From Cryptobacterium sp. CAG:338 (GTDB lineage Bacteria; Actinomycetota; Coriobacteriia; Coriobacteriales; Eggerthellaceae), in assembly GCA_000435475.1 (NCBI GenBank), contig FR896045.1, positions 2,788 to 13,795 of the forward strand: DNA of 11,008 bases. Direction: 5' to 3'. Within the stretch, counting starts at the first letter, position 1, and each line of letters opens with the position of its first letter. Below the pieces are notes generated by a model. The model searched no databases. It was not told where the DNA came from and saw only the letters and a program-made list of their open reading frames with translations. Positions 4,742-11,008 of the stretch are shown piece by piece. The position numbers were made by a program, and so were the translations under genes.

Positions 4742-6112
4742 GTGCCGGATTCTCAAAACAACACCACTTCAGATATTAATAAAGCGTTTCCTCAAAACGT
4801 AGAAGCTGAACAGACGGTACTTGCCGCCTGTTTGCTTTCGACGGGAGTATTTGAAGAGGTATCTTTGAAGCTGAAACCGGAAAGTTTTTTCCGTCCTGCG
4901 CATCGTATTATTTTCGAAACTATGCGAGAGATGAATTCTCGTTCCATTCCAATCGATGTTATTTCTGTTTCTGACAACTTAAAAGCTACAGGTCAGCTTG
5001 AAGCTATTGGTGGTCAGTCATATTTATTGGAATTAGCGGATAATACTTTTGCCTTTACGAGTTGGCAATACCATGCAGAAATTGTAGCGCGTGATGCCAT
5101 GCGTCGTGAACTTCTTCGTGCGTCAGCGCAAATTACTTCACTCGCATACGATTCCCCTGCAGATCCAAAAGAGTTGGTATCACAAGCGGAAGCGGCGCTA
5201 TTTAACGTTACAGAACAAACGGTGAGTTCAACTTTTAAAGATATTCAGACTTTGGTTATTGAGGCCAATGACGAAATTGCTGAAATGGCAAATCGTGCAG
5301 GCACTATGCAAGGGGTTCCTACAGGCTTTACCGATGTCGATAAACTGTTTTGTGGTTTACGCGGTGGAGACCTTATTATTTTGGCAGCGCGTCCTGCAGT
5401 AGGTAAAACATCATTTGCTATGAATTTAGCAACCAACGCTGCCAAATTGGGTTCAACAGTAGCATTGTTCAGTTTGGAAATGTCTTCAGTACAAATCACG
5501 CAACGTGTGTTAGCGGCTGAAGCAGGTATGAGCCTTTCTCGTTTACGTGGAGGTATGCTCCAAGATAGTGACTGGAGTGAATTAGTGCGTGTTTCGGCGG
5601 AGCTTTCGCAGTTCGACCTTTATGTCGATGACTCACCTTCGCTATCTATCGTTGAATTACGTACTAAAGCTCGCCGCATGATGCGTAACAAAAAACAGGG
5701 ACTTATTATTGTTGACTATTTGCAGTTGATGCAACCGGTAATTCCGCACCCAAATAATCGTGCGGTTGAAGTCGCAGAAATTTCTCGAGGTCTAAAAGTT
5801 CTTGCAAAGGAATTAAATGTACCAATTTTGGCACTTTCTCAGCTTTCTCGTGGTGTTGAAACGCGTACCGATAAGCGTCCTATGCTTTCTGACTTGCGTG
5901 AGTCAGGTTCTATCGAACAGGACGCGGACATCGTAATGTTTCTTGATAGAAGTACTTCTGAGGCGGAAGCGGAATCGGATAAGCGTCCTGATTGGGGTAT
6001 GGCAGAACTTATTGTTGCGAAGCACCGTAATGGACCCACGCGAGATATTCCTTTGACCTTTATTCCTGAATTTACTAAATTCACCAATCATTTTGATGAT
6101 TCAGGTTACTAA
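4742..6112 (+). CDS. dnaB: Replicative DNA helicase DnaB
   Basis: This is a 456-residue hexameric helicase that unwinds DNA ahead of the replication fork and recruits primase. The N-terminal domain starts near PQNVEAEQTVLAACLLS. The RecA-like C-terminal domain has Walker A in ARPAVGKTSF (near residues 217-226) and SLEMSSVQITQRVL after it. Walker B is LIIVDYLQLM (near 321-330). The conserved end includes LKVLAKELNVPILALSQLSR, then LSDLRESGSIEQDADIVMFL and IVAKHRNGPT. The length is normal and no intein interrupts the P-loop. The start is GTG 4742 with AAGGA 9 bases upstream; the next in-frame ATG lies far inside the domain. It follows the ribosomal operon, as in many Gram-positive genomes, but a terminator and its own -10 box suggest separate transcription. 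No terminator follows it. Confidence 0.97.
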   Translation: MPDSQNNTTSDINKAFPQNVEAEQTVLAACLLSTGVFEEVSLKLKPESFFRPAHRIIFETMREMNSRSIPIDVISVSDNLKATGQLEAIGGQSYLLELADNTFAFTSWQYHAEIVARDAMRRELLRASAQITSLAYDSPADPKELVSQAEAALFNVTEQTVSSTFKDIQTLVIEANDEIAEMANRAGTMQGVPTGFTDVDKLFCGLRGGDLIILAARPAVGKTSFAMNLATNAAKLGSTVALFSLEMSSVQITQRVLAAEAGMSLSRLRGGMLQDSDWSELVRVSAELSQFDLYVDDSPSLSIVELRTKARRMMRNKKQGLIIVDYLQLMQPVIPHPNNRAVEVAEISRGLKVLAKELNVPILALSQLSRGVETRTDKRPMLSDLRESGSIEQDADIVMFLDRSTSEAEAESDKRPDWGMAELIVAKHRNGPTRDIPLTFIPEFTKFTNHFDDSGY

Positions 6113-6148
6113 GCATTATTTCTGAACAAGTTTGGTATCCTTTCGCGT

Positions 6149-6154
6149 TACACT
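6149..6154 (+). promoter_or_regulatory. -10 box placing the yhaO transcript start at its ATG
   Basis: TACACT (6149-6154) is a TANNNT-type -10 box with 6 bases between it and the ATG at 6161. Transcription would therefore start on or next to the A of the start codon, giving a leaderless mRNA. This explains why no ribosome binding site precedes the gene. No convincing -35 box is present. Confidence 0.45.
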
Positions 6155-6160
6155 CTGTGT

Positions 6161-7432
6161 ATGGATGCCGTCACTTTTATACATGCAGCTGATCTTCATT
6201 TAGGAGCGCCATTTAAGGGGCTTCGTACCATTGCGCCAGAGTGGTCCGAAGTTCTTTTGCAGGCAATACCAGAATCTTTTCGTAAGGTGATTTCGACTGC
6301 TCTTGCTGAAAAGGTTGATTTCGTGGTAATTGCAGGTGATGTGTTTGATAATTCACATCCTTCCTATGCAGATTTTTCTTTGTTTGTTAAGGGATTGAAA
6401 CAGCTTGATGAAGCGAGTATTCCCGTTTATTTTGTTACAGGAAATCACGATCCTTACCTTTCTTGGGATAACTCTTTTGCTTCATTGCCACCTAACGCTC
6501 ATCTCTTAGGGGCAACTAAGCCAGATTTTATTTGTTATAAACGTGACAACAAACCACTTGCTCTTATTGGAGGCAGGGGATATTACACACAGTCATGGCC
6601 CGCTGATGAAGATATTTCAGAAGGTATTTCACGTGAAACAGCCATCAATGACCTGGGGATTTACGCGCCTTTTATGATTGGAGTTATCCATACTGGTCTC
6701 GATATTGACCTTACCCGTTCCCCAGCAAACCCTAAAAAACTTCTAAAGCGTGATGTTGATTATTGGGCTTGTGGTCATGTGCATCAACCTCGAATTCTCC
6801 CTTCAAAAGAGGATCCTCGTATTGTGTATGCGGGATGTCCTCAAGGAAGAGATATGAAAGAAGAAGGAGAGCATGGCGTTTTCAAAGTAACGCTCTGTGC
6901 TGAAGGAACTTCTGAAATATCACGTAAAGTTGAGTTTATTCCAACGGCGAAAATTGCATGGCAACATATCGTTTTGGATATTTCTGATTGCGCTACTATT
7001 GCTGATATAGAAGAGAAAATTATCAGTACCGAATTTGCCTACAATGCACAAACCCGTGTACAGAGAATGATATTTCGCATTACGCTTGTCGGGCGCTCTT
7101 CGCTTCATACTGAGTTGTCTCCTGAAGTATTAAAAGATATTCAGGCTGTCTTAAATGATGGTTATCCGTTTTTTTATGTTGATTCCCTCGTGAATAAAAC
7201 ATTGCCTTGTCTTTCTTATAAAACGCTTCGAAAAGAAGGATTATTTCCAGCGGTTTATCTTGAAGCAATGGATGATTGTCGAAATCAAAAAGAAGAAGTT
7301 CTGCTTGATTTAGAAAAATCATTCTATCAACGAGATATTTCTTTGCCGAGCTCTTTGGAAGGAAAGTATGAAGAGCTTTGCGACGAGGCAGAAACGTTGG
7401 TTCTTGATCTGTTGGGGCAGGATGATAAGTGA
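6161..7432 (+). CDS. YhaO/SbcD-type metallophosphoesterase (DNA repair nuclease)
   Basis: This is a 423-residue calcineurin-like phosphoesterase of the SbcD/Mre11/YhaO type, a two-metal nuclease that with a Rad50-like ATPase trims DNA ends. The metal-binding motifs are all present and in order: D-x-H in AADLHLG (residues 9-15), GDVFDNS (59-65), GNHD (94-97), a histidine in GVIHTGLD, and CGHVHQPR near 204-211. The remaining 200 or so residues would form the capping and partner-binding region. ATG 6161 is right because the first metal motif is only 10 residues in, as usual. It has no ribosome binding site and may be leaderless. The next gene overlaps its stop codon and encodes the ATPase partner, so the two are translationally coupled. 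It follows dnaB by 48 bases with no terminator between, so read-through is possible. Confidence 0.92.
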   Translation: MDAVTFIHAADLHLGAPFKGLRTIAPEWSEVLLQAIPESFRKVISTALAEKVDFVVIAGDVFDNSHPSYADFSLFVKGLKQLDEASIPVYFVTGNHDPYLSWDNSFASLPPNAHLLGATKPDFICYKRDNKPLALIGGRGYYTQSWPADEDISEGISRETAINDLGIYAPFMIGVIHTGLDIDLTRSPANPKKLLKRDVDYWACGHVHQPRILPSKEDPRIVYAGCPQGRDMKEEGEHGVFKVTLCAEGTSEISRKVEFIPTAKIAWQHIVLDISDCATIADIEEKIISTEFAYNAQTRVQRMIFRITLVGRSSLHTELSPEVLKDIQAVLNDGYPFFYVDSLVNKTLPCLSYKTLRKEGLFPAVYLEAMDDCRNQKEEVLLDLEKSFYQRDISLPSSLEGKYEELCDEAETLVLDLLGQDDK

Positions 7433-9678
7433 TGGCAAAAAAAGCATGGGAAAAAACAAAACCATCACGGAGTAAAAAACATCAAGCGGAATCAAACGTT
7501 TCCTCAAAGTTTTTTCTTGAGCATATAAAAATGACCAGCTTCGGGAAGTTTGCCAATCTTATTGTGGGACCGTTTGGACCTGGGATGAATGTGGTGTTTG
7601 GTCCTAATGAAGCCGGTAAAACTACCCTTAACGAATTGGTCAAAGGGGTTTTATTTGGCTGGCCTATAGCGCGTGGTGATGCTAATCCCTATCGTCCGGA
7701 AAATAGCGAACGATCAGGAAGCTTGTTCTTCAAAAACACCTTATCTGAAGAGGTAATTGAGCTTAAAAGAGTCAAAAATTCAGATGAGCTGAATCCTCCT
7801 GCACCTCTTCTCACTAATATCGATAAAGAGACGTACGAGACCATGTTCTCTCTTACCAGTGATGAATTGTTGAGACTTGATAGGCATAGTGATATTACCG
7901 CACGTCTATTAACAGCGGGATCAGGCACCTCTTCTTCGCCAGCTCATGCTTTAGAAGAAATAACAAAAAGGATTAAAGCGCTTACTTCTCGTTCTTCGCA
8001 AGTTTCCGGGGCGATTGGCGCTCTCAAGTCTGATCAGGCTCAAATTCGGCAAGTGGTTAACGAACAAAAAAAGGAAGCAGATGCCTTTCGGGAAGAAGAG
8101 CTGCTTTTAGCTTCATTGCGTCCTCGCAGAGAAATGATGCGTGATACCCAAGAGCGTTTAAATAAAGAAATAGAAGAACTTAACCAAGCGGCGGCACATA
8201 TTTCTTCGATCGATAGAAGAATCACTTCTTTAGAAAAGGATCTCGAAGAGTCTATTCAGAACACTCCTTTAGCGGAGAGTGGGCAAGAGCCTGTTCCTGA
8301 TGAGGATATTATTGACTTAATCAATTTAAGCCAGGCAGAAGAATATCGTCTTCGTGATGCTTTAGATGAGTTTGATGAACGTCGCGCAAAGTTGGAACAT
8401 AGCGTAGATAAAGCTCATGAGGCATTAAATGCTTCTCAAGCAGATTTTGAATTCCATATAGAGGATGGCAGGTTACAGCAAAATTATGCACGCGCCCGAA
8501 AACAGCGTTGGGTACAACTTGCCTTTGCAATTGTGGTTCCTCTTATCATGGCGCTGATTGGGTTATACAGTATTGATCTTGCGCGAAAAGCTGTGGGTGC
8601 AACCTATTTTATCGTCGGGATAGTATTAGTACTTGTTGCACTTCTTCTTGCTGTGGTGGGAATAGTGATAAGTACCCGTCCGACAAGAACAGAAGAAGAA
8701 TGGGAAGATGAACGTTCTAAAAAAGAATGGGTAATGCAGCAGGATTCGAAAACGCTTGAGGTTTGTCAGCGTCAAGCCCAAGAGTATGCAGCAACGATAG
8801 CTTCTTTTTTAGAAGAACACGGTTTATCTGCAGCGCTTGGTTCTACGCGTCGTGCTCGTAGGTTATTGGATCAAGCACGGGAATATCGTGCTGCCTGCGA
8901 TTTGGCTGAACAATCAAAGCAAGCCCAGACACTTCATCATGCATCACTCCGACGTGAAATAGCTCAGGCCCGTCAAGAACGAGAGGATCTTTGCCTTCAG
9001 CTTGGTATTGATACTTGTGCAGAGGTAGATGAGGTTACTCAGCTGATAGAGAGAAAATCGACCGAACGCAGCAAGACTGCGCAAATTATCGGAGAAACCG
9101 AGCGGCAAATTGGAGAGATAACCGAACGCCTTAATGCTGCAAGAAAAAATAATTCTTTCGATGAAGTCAAATTTCAAAGCGCTTCAATAGAAACCCGTCT
9201 TAAAGACTCTTATCGCGAGTTGGCGGTTCTTCTTCTTGCAAAACATACGCTTGAAGAAGCGATAGCTCAGTGGGAACGAAAGAGCCAACCTGAGGTATAC
9301 CGTCTGGCTTCTCGTTTATTTTCACAGATGACTGACGGTATGTGGCAAACGGTACGTATGAATGCTCAAGGGGATATCGAAGTGGTCGATGCAATTAAGA
9401 CTACCCGATCGCCTCAGCTCTTATCGCTCGGAACAAGACAACAGCTTTATCTAAGCTTACGCATTGCTCTTTTAATAACGGCGGAGAATGTTGGGCGAGG
9501 ACTCCCTTTGATGTGTGATGATATTTTGGTAAATTTCGACGATGCTCGCCGCATTCAAGCAGTGCGAGCACTTCTGGAGCTTGCGAAAAAACGACAAGTT
9601 ATTTTATTTACCTGTCACCAAGATATTGCAACCTTGGTGTGTAATGCTGATTCAAACTCTAAATTGATTGAACTGTAG
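7432..9678 (+). CDS. YhaN/Rad50-like AAA ATPase with central membrane hairpin
   Basis: This is a 748-residue SMC/Rad50-like ATPase, the likely partner of the preceding nuclease. A basic N-terminal stretch of about 28 residues precedes the ATPase lobe. Walker A is GPNEAGKTT (residues 57-65). Helical, charged coiled-coil arms flank two hydrophobic segments, near 360-382 (LAFAIVVPLIMALIGLY) and 389-414 (FIVGIVLVLVALLLAVVGIV). The C-terminal lobe has the signature LSLGTRQQLYLSL (near 663-676), Walker B LPLMCDDILVNFDD (near 691-704) and the H-loop FTCHQD. There is no CxxC zinc hook; the membrane pair sits at the midpoint instead. It is shorter than the Bacillus YhaN I recall (over 900 residues). 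The start is ATG 7432, overlapping the previous stop by one base (TGATG); GTG 7429 directly before it is equally possible. Confidence 0.88.
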   Translation: MAKKAWEKTKPSRSKKHQAESNVSSKFFLEHIKMTSFGKFANLIVGPFGPGMNVVFGPNEAGKTTLNELVKGVLFGWPIARGDANPYRPENSERSGSLFFKNTLSEEVIELKRVKNSDELNPPAPLLTNIDKETYETMFSLTSDELLRLDRHSDITARLLTAGSGTSSSPAHALEEITKRIKALTSRSSQVSGAIGALKSDQAQIRQVVNEQKKEADAFREEELLLASLRPRREMMRDTQERLNKEIEELNQAAAHISSIDRRITSLEKDLEESIQNTPLAESGQEPVPDEDIIDLINLSQAEEYRLRDALDEFDERRAKLEHSVDKAHEALNASQADFEFHIEDGRLQQNYARARKQRWVQLAFAIVVPLIMALIGLYSIDLARKAVGATYFIVGIVLVLVALLLAVVGIVISTRPTRTEEEWEDERSKKEWVMQQDSKTLEVCQRQAQEYAATIASFLEEHGLSAALGSTRRARRLLDQAREYRAACDLAEQSKQAQTLHHASLRREIAQARQEREDLCLQLGIDTCAEVDEVTQLIERKSTERSKTAQIIGETERQIGEITERLNAARKNNSFDEVKFQSASIETRLKDSYRELAVLLLAKHTLEEAIAQWERKSQPEVYRLASRLFSQMTDGMWQTVRMNAQGDIEVVDAIKTTRSPQLLSLGTRQQLYLSLRIALLITAENVGRGLPLMCDDILVNFDDARRIQAVRALLELAKKRQVILFTCHQDIATLVCNADSNSKLIEL

Positions 9679-9743
9679 TATTATTCCTTTGTTGGGGTAG
9701 GTTTTAGCTTGATTTATCGCGTAAAATTTATCCTTGTGCAAAG

Positions 9744-9773
9744 GTGACAATAAGCTTTGCAAGTAGGTATTAA
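9744..9773 (+). promoter_or_regulatory. Possible promoter of purA
   Basis: GTGACA (9744-9749) matches TTGACA at five of six positions. It is followed after 18 bases by TATTAA (9768-9773), a moderate -10 box. The predicted start near 9780 would leave almost only the ribosome binding site as leader. No terminator is visible between the YhaN-like gene and here, so read-through is also possible. Confidence 0.35.
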
Positions 9774-9792
9774 AACATCGAAAGGACCTTTC

Positions 9793-11008
9793 ATGCCAAG
9801 CACGGTTCTCCTTGGTGCTCAGTGGGGCGACGAGGGAAAAGGCAAAATCACTGATCTTATCTCAAGTGATTACGATTATGTTGTTCGATATCAGGGAGGA
9901 AATAACGCCGGGCATACCGTAATTCATGGTGACACTAAGCTCGCGTTGCATCTTATTCCTTCAGGAGTAATGTATGACCACATCACCCCTGTCATTGGAA
10001 ATGGCTGTGTTATCGATCCTAAAGTTCTTGTTGAAGAAATGAAGATGCTGGAAGATTCAGGCTTCCCCTGTGATCGCCTTCGCATTTCTTGTGATGCGCA
10101 TATCATCATGCCGTATCACATTGATTTAGACGGCGCTTCAGAGCGTCATTTAGGAAAGCATAAAATTGGCACGACGAATCGCGGCATCGGTCCTGCTTAT
10201 GAAGATAAGTTTGCTCGCAGTGGTATTCGCGTCCAGGATTTGCTGGATGAAAAGATTTTCCGCGAAAAACTGGAAGCAGCACTCGCAATTAAAAATCAAA
10301 TTCTGACGAAAATCTACGATCTGAAACCTTATACAGTTGATCAGATTTGCGAGATGTATTTACCTTACGCTGAAGTCATGCGCAAGCATATGGCGGAAAC
10401 CACCCAAATGCTCAACGCTGCTCTTCGCGAAGATAAAAACATTCTGTTTGAAGGTGCTCAAGGCACCATGCTTGATATTGACCATGGCACCTATCCATTT
10501 GTTACCTCGTCTTCTTGCTGTGCGGGTGGCGCACCTACGGGTTCTGGTGTTGGGCCTAAAGCTATTGATAAAGTGCTTGGCATTGCAAAAGCATATATAA
10601 CCCGTGTTGGTTCTGGTCCTTTCCCGACCGAACTTCATGACGAAACGGGAGAACTCCTCTGCAAGGTAGGTGGCGAATACGGAGTAACCACCGGTCGCAA
10701 GCGCCGTTGTGGTTGGTTCGATGCAGTGCAAGCTCGCTATGCAGTAGAAGTCAATTCAATGACCGACATGGCATTAACCAAGCTCGACGTTCTTTCTTGT
10801 GTGCCTACCATCAAGGTATGTGTTGGATATGAAGCTGACGGTGTTCGTTATGATTATTTCCCCATGCAGCATTCAGTGATTTATCCCAAAAATGTAACTC
10901 CTATTTATGAAGAACTTCCTGGTTGGGAAGGTGTCGATATTTCCGATTGTAAGAAATTCGAAGATTTACCTGCTAACGCTCAGCGTTATGTTCAGTATCT
11001 TGAAGAGG
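9793..11008 (+). CDS. purA: Adenylosuccinate synthetase, 3'-truncated by the window end
   Basis: PurA joins IMP and aspartate using GTP, the first step from IMP to AMP in purine synthesis. About 405 of the expected 425-430 residues are visible, and no stop occurs before the window ends. The N-terminus has LLGAQWGDEGKGKITD, with catalytic Asp13 and Lys16, then NNAGHT with catalytic His41, matching the E. coli numbering. Further signatures are GTTNRGIGPAYEDK, LFEGAQGTMLDIDHGTYPFV, RVGSGPFPTEL and GVTTGRKRRCGWFD. ATG 9793 has AAAGGA 6 bases upstream. The gene lies 114 bases after the YhaN-like gene. Nothing suggests a frameshift or a functional link with the repair pair. Confidence 0.97.
   Translation, partial: MPSTVLLGAQWGDEGKGKITDLISSDYDYVVRYQGGNNAGHTVIHGDTKLALHLIPSGVMYDHITPVIGNGCVIDPKVLVEEMKMLEDSGFPCDRLRISCDAHIIMPYHIDLDGASERHLGKHKIGTTNRGIGPAYEDKFARSGIRVQDLLDEKIFREKLEAALAIKNQILTKIYDLKPYTVDQICEMYLPYAEVMRKHMAETTQMLNAALREDKNILFEGAQGTMLDIDHGTYPFVTSSSCCAGGAPTGSGVGPKAIDKVLGIAKAYITRVGSGPFPTELHDETGELLCKVGGEYGVTTGRKRRCGWFDAVQARYAVEVNSMTDMALTKLDVLSCVPTIKVCVGYEADGVRYDYFPMQHSVIYPKNVTPIYEELPGWEGVDISDCKKFEDLPANAQRYVQYLEE

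Noticed and set aside
6122..6136. GAACAAGTTTGG before yhaO as a LexA site for the repair operon
   Set aside because: The right half-site is not GTTC at the required spacing; only the left half matches.
10360..10731. 123-codon reading frame on the minus strand inside purA
   Set aside because: The plus strand encodes an intact PurA with all catalytic motifs; the reverse frame is a shadow.

Overview
The window is a compact stretch of chromosome, roughly 43-45% GC by eye, with every recognisable gene on the + strand. The order rpsF-ssb-rpsR-rplI-dnaB, a TANNNT-type -10 directly ahead of an apparently leaderless gene, and CCA-encoding tRNA genes suggest a low-GC member of the Actinomycetota. I favour Coriobacteriia (Atopobium/Olsenella-like). 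This is inference from gene order and protein style; no database was searched. I see no insertion sequence, phage gene, CRISPR array or rRNA.

Positions 1-1505 hold the 3' part of an exported-type PpiC (parvulin) foldase with a long Ser/Thr/Glu/Gly tail. An intrinsic terminator follows, whose T-run touches the ribosome binding site of a stand-alone ABC ATPase of the ModF/YlmA type. Positions 1505-1990 carry two tRNA-Ser genes, anticodons GGA and CGA. The first has a good sigma70-type promoter whose -35 lies inside the ABC gene. The second ends in an unusually long structured terminator. Positions 2092-2673 encode an acidic protein that I do not recognise, followed by a perfect 30-nt palindromic terminator.

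Positions 2674-2994 are non-coding: the terminator, a second strong hairpin without a T-run, a promoter, and a structured leader that could pair with the rpsF ribosome binding site. Then comes the operon rpsF-ssb-rpsR-rplI (S6, single-strand DNA binding protein, S18, L9), closed by a strong terminator at 4664-4698. A perfect TATAAT directly after it probably drives dnaB (replicative helicase).

Positions 6161-9678 encode a translationally coupled pair: a YhaO/SbcD-type metallophosphoesterase and a YhaN/Rad50-like ATPase. Together they would form a DNA end-processing complex. The ATPase has two membrane segments at its midpoint, where Rad50 carries its zinc hook. From 9793 the window runs into purA (adenylosuccinate synthetase), cut off by the window end.

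Most of this is core translation, replication and nucleotide metabolism. I do not see a clear new defence or mobile system. The points most worth a second look are the membrane-hinged YhaN, the leaderless yhaO start, the structured element after tRNA-Ser(CGA), the rpsF leader and the unrecognised gene at 2092.
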